From Marasmius tenuissimus (lineage: Eukaryota; Basidiomycota; Agaricomycetes; Agaricales; Marasmiaceae): 64,000 nucleotides of DNA. The notes beneath the pieces are model-generated. The model was not told the DNA's origin and made no database searches. It saw only the letters and a list, made by a program, of their open reading frames with translations. Location: assembly GCA_029532415.1 (NCBI GenBank), contig JAQOTA010000070.1, positions 62,001 to 126,000 of the forward strand. Reading direction: 5' to 3'. The position numbers were made by a program, and so were the translations under genes. Shown piece after piece: positions 1-12,572 of the stretch. Positions within the stretch are counted from its first letter, which is position 1; every line of letters starts with the position of its first letter.

Positions 1-99
1 TTCCCTTCGTTCCTCGTGTGCCAGTTGGAAAATGGCCCCTGTCCATTGGTATATGTGCTGCCTTACGCCCTCTTCCTGCGGGAGCCTCTGGGTATCATC

Positions 100-489
100 C
101 TAGATATGAATGAGGAGAACCAATAGCCCTATCTCTGCAACGCAGACAACGGTTGCTAGTAGAATTACTATCCAGCCCGCGGTCACGAAGGGCCGTCCAA
201 AGATTCGCTTGCCTGACGCCGTGCGAGGTTGTTGGTCGAAATCGGGAACGGGTGGTCGACGTCTCTTGGGACCGAATGAGAAGGAAAGATTGGAAAAAGG
301 TGTCGGGCTGAATGCTGAATACTGCTCTTCAGTTGTATTCTGGACTTGAAGACGCCCATCAGAGTCGCCATCTTCATCTTCTCGGGGGTCGGCAAAGTCG
401 TGTCGCGAATGCCGGTCACGCATGAAAGATATGACGAAGACGCACGCGCCGAGGATTGCGAAAATGAGGCCAACTAGAACGATCACCAC
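100..489 (-). CDS. small two-helix membrane protein, hypothetical
   Basis: The open frame encodes 129 residues. It begins with a hydrophobic stretch (about residues 2-22, rich in V, L, I, G, A) and has a second near the C-terminus (about 103-128). Between them is a polar loop with an acidic patch near residues 35-45 and a proline/arginine-rich part near 70-80. This reads as a protein with two membrane spans. I do not recognise a family. No intron is needed, but the frame could equally be the last exon of a larger gene starting upstream, because fungal genes here usually have several exons. Both strands are open across this stretch, which lowers confidence. Confidence 0.35.
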   Translation of the reverse strand: MVIVLVGLIFAILGACVFVISFMRDRHSRHDFADPREDEDGDSDGRLQVQNTTEEQYSAFSPTPFSNLSFSFGPKRRRPPVPDFDQQPRTASGKRIFGRPFVTAGWIVILLATVVCVAEIGLLVLLIHI

Positions 490-725
490 TCAGCATCCTC
501 GCAGTGAAGAAGGCCAAATCCATGCTTTACTTCGATAGAACCGGTGGTCGAATAGCTTCAATATTGTCAAGGCATAACCCAGATTGCCCAATGCTGTTCG
601 TGCGTATGCGCCGTTGAAGGTTCTTTGACGTGCGCGTAGCTCGACGAGCAACGGTAGATCTGAATCAGGTACTCGGAAAGAGTCTGCTCTGTGCCCTCTG
701 TTTACGTTGGATTAAGGGATAGTGT

Positions 726-1076
726 TCAGCACTCTATGCATTCTGACCTCGCACCTGTAACGATGACTTCGGCGTCTCTGTAAATAGCCCTTATGCCCAT
801 CCTTCTTTCGTTTGCGCACTGTTTCCTCCATGCCTTGAGAGGAGGTATCCCTACAAAATCGTGGAATTGGGACGATGTGGAGGTGGAGATGATGGTGATG
901 GTAAAGCAACAAATCCGATCCAAGCTGTCAAAGCAGTGACGGTCGGCAAACACCGAAGCGAATGATGGCCTGATGGCACCTACTATAATTTTAATCATGT
1001 ATCCGCCATCATTCTTTCCCACCACTATGTATTCAGGTCGCTCAAACGGGTCTGACAAGCTTAAGGTTCCAGGCAT
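726..1076 (-). pseudogene. possible HET-domain-like fragment
   Basis: The translation holds a short block with the order seen in heterokaryon-incompatibility (HET) domains: a D-x-x-C element, then a Q/N-x-x-x-M-G-I stretch followed by A-I-Y-R-D-A and a hydrophobic strand (near the C-terminal third). A full HET domain is about 150 residues with a W-I-D-x-x-C-I-x-Q core; that core is not clean here. It may be an exon of a divergent gene or a decayed relic. The match is weak and by eye only. Confidence 0.18.
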
Positions 1077-1531
1077 CTAGTTGAGACAGTTGTGGCCCTC
1101 AGATGCAAGATAGTGTCAAGGTCAGTCAGAGACGTCGATTATGGGCGCCAAGGTTCCTGAAGTATCGGTTGACTCAATAAGAACTTTGGGGGAGACCTAG
1201 GGAAGACATCTCCAAATCAACGGGGGGGCCAATTGATCGCGCCTAGAGACTCGAAGGGTCACTTCGCGGCTTTGGGTTGATCTTGGATTGGTATAACCAT
1301 GTCCCGTTTTCGTAGGGGCCCGTACATGACGCGGGATGTAATAGTATTAATGTTACTGGACTATTACTACTCGTTAGCGTCGCGGGCGAGTAGTAAGTCA
1401 ATGCTCTGGAAGGCTTCATCTCAGTAAGGTGATCTCCTTCCATCATGTGCTCATGAACGGATGTACGCACTGAAACCTACCTGTACTAGCTCAAACATCT
1501 GCCAGTTCATAAAACTGATCAATGATGCGGC

Positions 1532-1741
1532 TTGAACGTGAACATCGGTATGTCTGCCATCTCCTACGGCCTCCCGTCAATCGTCCAAGAATTTCATTAT
1601 GCTACAGCCTCCAACGTCCAACTTTACCTACGCGGAGCCATCTCGATATCAAGAGGCCCTTCCTGTACACAAAACCGTGGACATTCACGCTGCCGATTGA
1701 TACCAACTGTCGTCGCCAGCCCTGTATCGGGAGATATGTAA
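1532..1741 (+). pseudogene. possible MFS transporter relic
   Basis: About 40 residues at the start of this frame (I-S-Y-G-L-P-S-I-V-Q-E-F followed by A-S-N-V-Q-L-Y-L) resemble the first extracellular loop and second helix of fungal major facilitator transporters, where a sequence like A-L-P-T-I-x-x-D-L-x-I-x-x-x-x-L-Q-W-L is usual. The frame then loses the expected G-R-L-A-D motif, and neighbouring frames carry no continuation. If real, it is a fragment. Confidence 0.2.
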
Positions 1742-1770
1742 GTGAGTCGAACTTCCTAATAGGAAATAGA

Positions 1771-3940
1771 CACTCGGCGGTACATTGTATAGGTCGCATT
1801 CGATCGAGTCTGAGGTCGACGCTCGGCAGGCGTCAACGGGAATTAACCATTTTGTTCTGGTTCATTCTAGTACTACGCGGTCCGAGAAATATTGGAAAGA
1901 CGACGTCTGCCGGCCTCGAAGCCTAAGATCGAGCTTATATTGCGATTACCGACCGGATAGTCTCATCCGCACCCCTCGACCCTCCATTTGTAGGACACTT
2001 AATGCGAATATCTATGTGGCGGTTTGGACAAGGTTTGGATCAAGGTCCCGACTTAACCAGGAAAGGACTACAGGGGTCCGCAACATACTCCGCCAGGACG
2101 ATGGGCTTAAGGTTCCTTGTAGAGCTCTACGCTTTTTGGGTATATGGCCATTGACAGACTTAGGTCTACTTAGATTCGGGACCAAAGAATGTCCATGCCT
2201 TCCTATTTCAAATGCCTTTGAGCGGACCCGCGGGACCAAATTCAACAAGAATTCCCAATGGAAATTCAGACGGTCTGCCTCCGAGGCTGGCGAGACCCTG
2301 CGAGACCAGGGTCCAATAGGGTCCAATGTGTATTCATGGCTGGAAGGGCCCTCATGCCGATCCCACTCAAGCCGGGGACAGGACGTCGCTCGGAATGCCC
2401 AGACTTGCCCTTCCAGGGTGAATATGGCATTGTGATTCCAGGACACGGGTGCGCTGTAGGATTATCAGGTGACAACTGGTGTCAATTTTACATTCGTTCA
2501 GGCATAACGACGTCTTGATAATCACCATTTAGTTTTGGGATGATGTGGTGGCGTCGCAGTGGGATTATAATTTGTTGTGTGGCTGAAAGTACAAGATGGT
2601 TGTTCATTCTAAACTTTTTGTGACTCCGTCCGAATGGGTTCTGGACCCACAAATGTAAAGGAGGGTCATAACATGGCCGCGTCTTCCCCTACACCTTGCC
2701 ATCGGAGTCGTCTACTGATGCTCTTGCCAGCCTTTGGCTCATGCGAGCCACCACAGATTAGCGCCAACTTGACTCCACCATCTGCATCAGCACCCGTTCC
2801 GTATTCTAGGAAGGGCTTAGTTTGAATAGGACATTCTATCATCGCATATTTTAGGATGCCGGTGATATTGAAGGTCCTCGGTGGCGTTGTCTCCTCAAAC
2901 GGGCATGGATGCTCATCGATATTCACACTACCAGGTGGTACGACCTTTCATTTACCAAACTTACCAGGCTTCACATCTCCAGTCGACTAGTGTTGAACCT
3001 TCCTACGCTTATCTTGCCGTGTGCTGTGCAAAACCGAGAGACTTATCAAGGGTCGACAACAGTCCATTATTGACGACTCACGAGTCATACCAAAAAACGT
3101 GAGGATGTGATGTATCGCGAATTCAGTACAGAGTCATGACAGATGGGATGAATAGATGATGGAAAACCATCAAGTGGACTGTGGCACTCTGCGATTAATC
3201 CGAATTACGGTCTCTTTACAGCCCCAGCCCCATAAGGTCTCCTTCTTGTTCAGTCCGTTTAGTCCTGTGTGACCAGATTTTACCATCTCCTGTATCTATG
3301 CGACAGCGCTGACGCTCAGCTGGCTCGCAGGGAAGAACTGGGGATGGATGCCGAATCCACGACGTCCGTTCATCGATCAGTACACCTAGGAAACCCTTTG
3401 GGCACACGTGTTAGTTGCATTGAGGAAAGCGTACAAACGGGACGGTGTCAGACGCCTCAAACGCAAACGTATGGATTGCTCCGACATTCAAGGAAGACCC
3501 GAACGAAAGCGCCGCTTCCGCTACCGTGACGAGGAACGGGTAATGGATTAGGAGGTTGCAAGAAAGAATAATCCCGTAGGGCGCGATTGAGGAGCGCACA
3601 GAGACAAAGCTCAGCCTCGCTCGCGAATCGCATTCTACTCGGGTTGGGTGTACCGCCGGTTGGAGATGAGAACAAGGGACGGATTGACAGGTAAGTTGAT
3701 GGAGATGGGGAGATGGCGCTGGGGATGCCGAGGTAAGTTGGTGGGGAACTGTTGATTTGATCACGATCTTCGACCAAATGCGGAAGCGGATAGTTATTTT
3801 AGCGCAATTCTTGGGAAAATCGGAGCAAAAAAATATTTCAAACGTCCGTTAACCGCCTTCTCGTGATGCGTTGTATTTTCCCCATTGATAATGAAAGGGG
3901 AATTCCTTTCTTCTCTTCCTCCTTCATCTCCCGGTCGTTT
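1771..3940. other. no supported gene
   Basis: Several short open frames exist on both strands, but none shows a domain, a coherent exon chain or a start context. The last few hundred bases before 3952 are pyrimidine-rich (ttcttctcttcctcc type), as expected for a fungal promoter of the G-alpha gene that follows. Confidence 0.5.
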
Positions 3941-3951
3941 CGTGACTTGTA

Positions 3952-6411
3952 ATGAGGTCTTTTGAAGAAGATCCCCTTACTCTGGCCATCTTGCCTCCTC
4001 CGAATGAATCACTAGAGGCGCGTCAGGCTAGAGAGGAAGCAGAGGCTGACGCTAAGAGGGTCAGGTTCGTGATTAAATATCTCATCGAAATGTTCAGCGT
4101 CGTTGAATACAGCCGTCGGTTATTTTCAGCGATGAGATAGATGACCAGATCAGGAAAGAGAGAGACGCAGAGAAGAAGAAGAAGAAACCAGTCAAGCTGC
4201 TGTTACTGGGTCAGTTTCAAGTTCAAGTCGCGCCAAATACAGTTCTGATTCGTGCTATCAGGTCAAAGCGAGAGCGGTAAAACAGCAACGCTGAAGAGTG
4301 AGTCTCTACGATTGCCCTGTCTACATGCCTGGTCAACTTGTTCGTCCTTTCTTCAGATTTCCAACTCCAGTACGCTCGCCAAGAGTGGCAACAGGAATGT
4401 GCTGCATGGAAGATGGTCATTTTCTTCAATTTGGTCCGGAATGTGAACACCATCATGGATATCCTCGCTCGTGAAATGGCCGCCCAAGCAAACACTATAT
4501 CCGACCATATCGGTAGTAGCGATGAATCATCGGAGGATACACACGATTTCAAATCTCCTCTACACTACAAGGAAAAACACCGTCTGCTGAAGTTGCGTCT
4601 GGGGCCCCTTCGACGAATACAAACCGACCTCGAACGTCGCCTTGGTACTAGCGCACTAGAAGCCCATTCAATACCAGTGAGCACAGCTGCTCCTTTTGGG
4701 AATAGCGCCACCTCGGACGGAGGAACCCTCCCGCGTTCAAGCGAATTCTTTATCCATTCCAGTAATGGTTGGAAAACCGCACTCGATAAAGTCAAGGTCA
4801 ACGTGCGGTCAGCGCGCGCTGAATCAGAGGCGGGGACTGTGATTAGAAAGATGCGGAGTATAGACGACGACATTTCCGAGGTTATCGCAGGTTGTAGAGA
4901 TGACATGAAGGCTATATGGGAGGACGGAACGATACGTGAGATGTTACAACGCACAAAAATGAAGGTCGAGGACTCCCCTGGGTTGTGAGTATTCCTTGAC
5001 CGCTCTACGCAGGCGCAATCTTGACCCTCCATATAGCTTCCTAAATGACGTCGAGCGAATAGCCGTTAGTGACTATCAACCAACGGACAACGACATCATA
5101 CGCGCTCGGTTGAGAACACTCGGAGTGCAAGAGTATAAAATCAATTTCGATCACGGTAAGATCCTCGTCGTGCTCACGGAACATTTGGTGAACGACACCT
5201 TCAGGTCGTTCTGCAGGGCAGGAGTGGCGAATATACGATGTCGGTGGTACAAGAAGTTGCGTAAGTGCTACAGCCATGTGGCAAACTCTCACTACTTATG
5301 AGTATTGAATTCTAGCGCGCTGCTTGGTACCCATATTTCGAAGATGGTAAGGTTGTTGACTTGATCATTTAAGCGGGCGCTGACCGGTTCTACTTGTAGC
5401 CCATGCAATCATCTTCCTTGCGTGAGTGTCTGTCTGGTGTTGAGAGATCCTTTCTGACAGGTCGTTTTAGGCCCAGTGTGTCTCATTACTTGTATACAAC
5501 CTGACGTGAACCGACGATGTTTCTTTAGTATCAGGCTTCGATGAAAAACTGGCAGAAGGTTCGTGGCTAGGTTACCATTCATCTTGAACCTGTGACTGAA
5601 TGAGCACTCAGACCGCCGGGTTAACCGATTAGAGGATAGTTACCTCCTTTGGCGTTCGGTCTGTTCGTGTCAGCTCCTCGCCCGGACCCAAGTGAGGCTT
5701 TCTAAAAACAGACTTGCCAATGGCATCATCCGACTAAACTTCTCGTCAGCTCATCCTATTCCTCAACAAATGTGACCTCCTTCAAAGGAAGCTCCTGCGA
5801 GGAGTTCGAATACGTGATCATGTCCCAAGTTTCGGAGACCGTAAGAATGATCTCGCGACTGCTACGAGATGTAAGAATATTCATATACATATGTATGGCG
5901 GTGACGAACTGATCAACAATCTATCGCCCACTTTCCTCTTTGCCCCGATACCCCCCGTGATGGACTCGAACAGATTTCCAGCAGCATTTCAAGGAGATCT
6001 CGAAGCAACACTCCCCCGTTCAACGGCCCTTCTACGTTCATCTGACTTCGATCATCGTACGTGTCCATCTACTCGAGCTAATCGAACATATATCCAGTCC
6101 AGACTCAAATCTAACCTCTCATTCTCATCTTCGTAGGATACCCGAGCCACTGCGATCACTCTAGCGACTGGTCAGTTCCCGTTGTCCCTTCTTTCTCTTA
6201 TCCTCCCTCTCCACCTCCGCTCCCGACGAGGAATCGGGCCCGACGGTCACGTCCTATCGCCACAAATCCTTTAGTCGTAATGCGGCACCGCCTCTTTCGT
6301 TTCGTCTTGTTTCCCCTCCTTTTTCTCATCTCGACATGAACTGATGTCTGGCCCTCACCAGTGGAAGAGTCTATCTTGCGTCACAATCTAAGCCGTGCAG
6401 ATCTCATGTGA
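3952..6411 (+). CDS. large G-protein alpha subunit, multi-exon
   Basis: This is a heterotrimeric G-protein alpha subunit, a GTPase acting at the plasma membrane under receptors. After a charged N-terminus (exon about 3952-4064) comes the P-loop G-Q-S-E-S-G-K-T-A, split by an intron and reached near 4261. A long helical exon (about 4357-4986) follows. Switch I lies in R-A-R-L-R-T-L-G-V (near 5100) and switch II in D-V-G-G (near 5235). The G4 box is F-L-N-K-C-D-L-L (near 5765) and the G5 region is T-S-I-I-D-T-R-A-T-A, spliced near 6055/6138. The last exon ends S-R-A-D-L-M with TGA at 6409-6411. I estimate roughly 500 residues against about 350 for classical G-alpha; the extra length sits between P-loop and switch I. 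The N-terminus lacks an M-G-x-x-x-S/C myristoylation signal. Such divergent large G-alphas are common in Agaricomycetes. About ten short introns; all junctions placed by eye. Confidence 0.85.
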
Positions 6412-6955
6412 ACCTGCCTCGTCGTCCCTTTGGTTCATTATACTTCATCAGTTCGTATGCTTGCTTACCATGTATTTAATTTATACCACCCCGGTCGTGT
6501 TTCACTTTCAATCAACATCGAGAGGTTCGTTTTGATTCTGGCTCAGGCCTCCTTTCACATCACCATCATCGCTTTGTCTTTCTTCACAATCAATGTTGTG
6601 TCTTATATTTCGACCGTTCCTGTTATCTTACATCTTTCTCTACACTAGTGTAGGTTTTGTAGTAATCTTGGGCTGTGACTGCGGTGCTTGCAAGAACATT
6701 ATGTAGTAGTACTGCAATCCTCCTACCCACATTGTATCAATACTATTGCATCGCTTTTCTATATCTCTCTATCCCTATCATTGCATTCCCAGTCCTGATT
6801 GAATGACCGATATGTATATCAAAGAAGCATACATTATAGTAGTGATAAAGGGGCCCGATCTATGACGTGGGCACACACGCAGGAACTGCTCGGGAGTCGA
6901 GGGGGCATAAGTTATGTATTACTGTATTTTTCTAAGAGTAATCCACCAATCCGCC
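6412..6955. other. intergenic gap between convergent genes
   Basis: The stretch lies between the stop codons of the G-alpha gene (+) and the exchanger gene (-). It is T-rich on + with several TATAT and TTGTAT-like stretches that could serve 3' end formation for both genes. No coding frame of interest was seen. Confidence 0.5.
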
Positions 6956-9421
6956 CTACGCCGTCCTGTTTTCGTGAAGTGAAGGTGAATTCCGTAGAGT
7001 CGGGCTCGGTATCCTGCTCCGACTATCACTCCTGCTCAATCTCTCGATAGCGGCAGAAGATGATCGACCACTGTGTCCTCCATTGTTGGCATTAGGCGTC
7101 AAATCAACTTCTTGCCGTCCCTCTCCATCATCATCACTATCGCATGGCGTCCCAATCCCACTCCCAGGTGCGCTACTGCCTCCACCACCGTTCGGACCCG
7201 GAGCAGCGCCTCCCATAGAAAGACTTCCGGGCGATCCCCGTCCTCTCCGAGCCCGTCGTGCATGGAAGGTCCGACTGGCGGTTGCATTAGAGAACAACGG
7301 GAGAAGATACCTCTCGTCCAACGCCTGGAACCACTTCCCATCCTCCCCGATGGCACCCCCCTCTGCGGTAACCCCTCGATTAGGAGTCGAAGGCGCACTA
7401 TTACTGTAACCGTGTGTGATTCGATCAACCGGAGATCCGTTGGCATTGGCAGAACGTCCTGCTAGGGGTAGCACTTCCGCATCCGAATCTGAATCTGAGG
7501 AAGCCACCGAGAATGCACCCGCATTTAGTTGTGGCGTCTGACTATGATGGTTGTAAGTTCTTGGACCGTAATGTGTACCTATTCGGCCTGCACGAGCAGC
7601 GTATGCTTGAGCAGAGGCGAAGTAGGGTGACTCCTCTTCGAAGTAGTCGTCTCCACCCTCACGGTCCCGGTATTGTCCCGGCGGTACCCAGCCCCTCCTA
7701 CGGCCACCACCACCGAGCATGATCCAGGGTTCTTCGTCGTCACTTTCACTCGCGGCTTCGTCTTCCACCCCGGTTCGTATGCCCAGCACTTCCAACATTC
7801 TAGCGGTCGTACCCCCGAAGAACAAAACGGTCAACACGACGACAACCAAAACCGTCGTTCTGAGCGTGTGGGCATTGTTGCCTTCGAATCCGGCAGCTAA
7901 AGCCACACCGACAGCCCCACGAAGTCCAGCCCAAAAGAGCATCATTTGATACGAATGCGGGAGCTCTTCGTGTCTCTGACCCCTGGCATGCCTGAGGAAG
8001 AAATTGATAAGTTCCGATAACGGGAACACCGCTGCATATCGGGTGAAGATGACTGCAACAGTGGTGATGGCGATGAAGAGCGGTTTGACGTAGTTTCCTA
8101 CGCGTTCTTCGTTTCTGTTGGGTGCCGAGGTGAAGAGAGCCAATCCAAGGTAAATGAAGATGAAGTTTTCCGAAAGCTGCGCAAGCGTGGCAAAAATATA
8201 CTTTGTCGTACGCTGCGTCCGTCTGGACATCGTATGGTAGGCATAGTGCTTGAGTGTGATTCCGCAGAATAGCAATGACACGATGCCTGACATTGTGAGG
8301 CCGTTGGAAAGGAAGTATGAGGTGTAAGCGAGAAGTGCGACCAAGCAACTTTCGATTTGAGGGTAGAGGGATAGGGAAGAGTGTTTTAGCATGAGGGAGG
8401 TCAGGAGACCAATGGCAACACCCAGGGCCATGGAGACACTGAACGAAAGAAGGAATATCCCAATGCCGTGGAAGATAGACTGAACGTAGATCTCTTCTGT
8501 ACCGTGGAAGTGCGAAAGAGTCCTAATCCGGTACGAGGTCAGACACGAGGAGACGTGAGAATGAAGAGGGCCACGCACTCGTACATGACGATACTGACTG
8601 CATCGTTCAAAAGACTTTCTCCGAAGATAATGGTGTACAGCTTGGGATCGACCTTGTACTGGTTAAATATGGCCAGAATGGTAACTGGATCGGTAGCTGA
8701 CAGCGTCGAGCCGAATGCTAGACATTCTACGAGTCCAAGCTCGAGTCCTTCGAGGCCAAGGAATTGGTAAATATAGACCAGCATGCCGACACCAACAGCT
8801 GATATGAAGGTTCCAAGGAACGCAAAAGTGAGGATGGACCCAAAGTTCCTGAAGAAATTTTCCTGGACACAATGGGGTTCAAGATTCAGTCTTTCGAGAG
8901 TCGCATTCCAACGCACCTGTTTCAATTCATACCCGGAATTCAGGATAATGGGTGGAAGCAATAGATTGAAGAATAACGTGTGTTTGAAGGTCTGAAAAAT
9001 AACGCGTTAGGAACCGATTTGTAGAGCGCCGCGGAAACGTTATGAAAGTTCAACAAGCAAGCTTCGTACACGGTAGTTTCGCCGCCGTCGTGGTCCAGAA
9101 AAGAGTTAAATGAAAGTCAACGAGACGAAGGCTCACCAACATTTCTTGCATCACCGACCCAGACCCTGCTACCCTCAGTATCAGTCCAACCGCCATTCCT
9201 GCAAATATTGAAACCAGTGTTTCGTGAATGGTCTTTATCCGTTTGATTTGAAGGTAGTATGAGGTCCAGAGACTGAGAATGAGAAGAAGGCAGACGAGAA
9301 ATAAAGACCATGACGAATACCATTCCTCGTCGGTAGCACCGACAGGAGCGGTGTGAGAAGGAGAGGCGGCTGCCAGAGCATTGGTGAGAGACGGCGAGCG
9401 GGGTATAGGTGACCCAGACAT
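6956..9421 (-). CDS. NHX1: endosomal/vacuolar Na+(K+)/H+ exchanger, NHX1 type
   Basis: This is a cation/proton antiporter of the CPA1/NHE family, expected to exchange Na+ or K+ for H+ across endosomal or vacuolar membranes. The N-terminal exon (9421 to about 9113) holds a first span and a second one containing H-E-T-L-V-S-I-F-A-G. The next exon reads F-F-N-L-L-L-P-P-I-I-L-N, the amiloride-binding-region motif of NHEs. The following exon gives S-A-T-D-P-V-T and F-G-E-S-L-L-N-D-A-V, the ion-binding N-D motif. The long last exon (from about 8550) adds further helices, including F-I-F-I-Y-L-G and G-L-R-G-A-V-G-V-A-L. A cytosolic tail of about 230 residues follows, rich in G, S, D and R. The frame is intact across about five exons with clean GT-AG introns, and the start is the only in-frame ATG before the first span. 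It converges with the G-alpha gene. Confidence 0.92.
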
Positions 9422-10052
9422 TGTGCGTCCCGTTGTTGGTCCTCGTCGCAGTCGTTGGAGAACAGGTCGAGCATTGTGTAATGTGTTCTCACGCGTCTAA
9501 GCGGACCACACCATCGCGCGGAGCGGTTCTCAAGAAGAAAAAAAAAACAAAACGGGGGATCTTATTCAGATTAAAGCATAGGATGGCTAGGATGTATGTG
9601 CGAGTAGGTGATTATTGACGAGAATATTCTAGGATCCAAACAGATCAAGCTTGGGAAATAAAACTATGGATACAATGGAAGCGTTAATCAAATCTGAAAA
9701 CGACTGGGAGCGACGCATGGGCCTATAGTAGCTTGGAAAACAGCTGGACTCGATGGATCTCGTAAGGAAAGGTATATATGGGAGGAGGGCCAGACGCCTG
9801 GCTCCCGAGGAAACTCTTGGTTGGAGGCGTGGGCCCTGGGGAGATATTGGACTTCTGAATACTATCAGAGCTCACTGTGCTGGACGCTAGGAAACAGGCA
9901 AAGTTCACCAATGCGCGGCAAAGATCCCCGCATTACAATCGTGGTCGCTTGGCGTTGGCTTCTTGTCTGTCTCGGGAATGGTGATTGGATTCCAAGGGTC
10001 GTTTGGGTAGGGAGGCATGTGGCGAAAGCACCGTGGCGCTACGAGGGGCGAT
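9422..10052. other. intergenic gap, promoter of NHX1 side
   Basis: The exchanger promoter should lie just above 9421, where there is an A-run (aaaaaaaaa near 9538). No gene was supported. Short frames near 9821-10084 show no family features. Confidence 0.4.
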
Positions 10053-12572
10053 CTACGCTAGACTCTTGGGCATGGTATCCTTGATACTCTCCTTGGCCCA
10101 CGCATGCCAAGTTCCCATAATTCTCTCCTGATCCTCACGCCCTCCGAGACTGCTGAATAGCTCCTGAGCTTCGCAATGCCGTTTCTTCACCCACTGTTGG
10201 ACCATCTCCGGGGGGCCTGATAACCTAATTCTCACTCTTAGACACTGTCTCAAACGGCTTCGGTTCACAGAAAGCACTCACCCGAAGTTCAACGGATCCT
10301 CCCTTTGCCTTCGTGACTGCCCAGGAAATGCCCCACGACCGCATCCGCGCCAGATGCTCCACTAGATGGTCCTCGCTCTCCAACGCGTTGACCCGAAATT
10401 GTTTCTCGCCGTAACTATCTCCAGTGAACACAGGAGCGAGATACTTCATGCAGAGGGAGATGCACCCGCAGCCAGGCTTCTCCAGTACTTGCGAAGAGAT
10501 CTAGGAATTCTTCAAGACGTGGGTGATCATTTGGTTGATAACACCTGCCGCAAACGAAGAGTAGGGCTTATCAACCAGCGTAAGGTTATTGCGCCGGAGG
10601 AGAGTTTGGAGATCTTTCAGGAAAGGAACAAGGCCGTCGACAATGTACTTGACGGAGCTCTTTCCCCTTCTTCGTAAACCTTGTTACTCAGGAGGCCAGA
10701 GAGTTGAGAAGTCGACGCTCGAATAACGATACACAACTCGATAGCATCTAGGACGGATTGGCGAGTTTGAGCGTCGGAGAGGGATTCGGCGCCGAGGTGT
10801 TTGACCCTTTCCTCCACAAAGGGCATCGAAGTACTGACGCACTTGTCCAGGCGGTCTTGTGGCATATCCTGCGTACGAAATATGGCGGCAAAATTCCGCG
10901 CTGTACGAATGATGTCCCTCCTTCTTTCGGGCACCTTGTCCTGTTCTTGGGTCAACCTACAAGAGCCGGCGTCAGGGCTGGATGGCAGTGCAACGAAAGG
11001 AATCAGAACCATACCACTCATGAAAAGTCTTCACCGGATGGGAGCTCGGGTTTGGAAGAAGCGCATGGGAGATGCTCGGGAAGCATTGGCTGTACTGCAT
11101 GATTGAAGAAGGGACCCAGCCATTTGCGCGCCTTCGGCTCTGGCTTCGCGTTTATCGTCGTTCGGAGGGCCTTGACGAGATGAGAGCAGGTGGGGCCAGC
11201 AAATTTATTCTGAAGCTTCTCTTGGTTATCAAGGTCGTCTTTCAATCTCATGAAGAACACGCGAAGCGGTTTTTCGGAATGAAATCGCAGACACATATTA
11301 ACGAAGGCGACGACATAAGTGACTTCGGAATTGGGGAGGCCCAACGAACAAGTCCGTGCGGTGTAGAGTGGAAGCTCTGGGGCAATCATGTCTAGGCAAT
11401 CAGTAATCGGTTTTGCGATGGCGTCTTTGCTGAAACGTGAGCTGCTAAGTTGAGCCTCCCCAGAGAGTTTCTCAAAGCCTACTTCAAACATCGCCATATC
11501 ATTGCGCGCGACTGGGGCGAGCCTCACCAAGATTCTACAGAGTTGGATGGATTAGGAAAGACGTTATATCTCGCAGTCACTGAATTAGAGGACTTACTCG
11601 TTCCGAATGGTCTGCGATGGGTTTTTCTGATACCTTGAACGTCTGATCAGATAATCAACGATCCCAGACCCTAATCTCGTGATTGAACCTGACTCGAGCC
11701 GGTCTTTACACCACGAAACGAGGTCATTGTCGCGTGCCGCTGTCGCTATGCCCCGGAGCGACCGAAGGAAATCGAGTCGGAGTTCAGGATAGGTTTTCGT
11801 TTCGATCACCTGCGCGAAACTAGGTACCAGGTTTTGTGGAGTGGGGGAACATCCTTACACATCCTTCGCGGATTTCCCAAAAATACGATATCCCGCTACA
11901 AGCTGCTCCACACCTAAGATTGTTATGACACACGGGCCGCAAGCACGAACAACGCGCTTCCAAAAGGCTTTGTCCTTCCAACGGTACGCAGCCTTCAACG
12001 AGGCAAGTTGAGATGGGCTCGAAGAAGCTCTGCAGGGCTGCCACAGATTTCTTGCGCTCCAACTCCCTCACTAGCGATTCCACCAGCCTTTCCTCCCTTG
12101 TAGAAGGAACGGTCGAAGTGGACAGTTCAAGTTCTGACTGCATCCGGCTGGTGTTGTCTGGATTGCCTTTAACTTGGATATCTGTTGAGTTGTTGGGTAT
12201 TAGAAACATAACCTCTGGAGACCAGGCTATCACGCGTGACGCGCCGACCATGAGTTCCGCTTGAGTTTCTGAAACCAGTGGCAGCCCAACAAGCCCGATT
12301 CCGTCGAGATTCAAGAAAGGGACGGGGCCGTCAAGATAGGCATCTGAATGCGCAAACGTGCCACTGGTAAACTTCAACGTGTCTTTAAGGCCTTTCTACA
12401 GATTCAAAACGTGCAGTAATGAGATTAATAGTGCACCCAAGTAGCATTGAATGAGTTGAACAATCTTAGTTCGCACCTTGATGTTTTCCACTGGGGATTC
12501 CAGAGGACCATGGTCAATAGCAGCTCCTGCATAGCCACCCCAGTCCTCGATTTGAGCGAGAATTTCGTCCAT
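10053..12572 (-). pseudogene. paralogous family copy A, internally deleted
   Basis: Copy A belongs to the family also present as B, C and D. The start at 12572 opens M-D-E-I-L-A-Q-I-E-D-W-G-G-Y, matching the D-x-x-L-x-x-I-E-x-D-W-D-x-Y block of B and C. After one intron come the first strands of a 2OG-oxygenase-like domain (F-L-N-L-D-G-I-G-L-V-G-L-P-L). The frame then jumps straight to a block that B, C and D place well after that domain (I-A-W-S-P-E-V-M-F-L-I-P-N-N-S). The rest of the oxygenase-like region and the central H-V-F-S-L block are absent. Near 12010 the frame shifts by one before Y-R-W-K-D, which aligns with Y-R-W-K-D in D. The helical C-terminal part follows, with C-x-C-x-x-x-C-M-K-Y-L-A-P near 10450 and the family's last domain to 10053. 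Probably a pseudogene; function of the family unknown. Confidence 0.6.

Noticed and set aside
2012..2518. Overlapping open frames on both strands (144, 216 and 86 residues)
   Set aside because: Mutual antisense frames without motifs, start context or exon continuity; composition effect.
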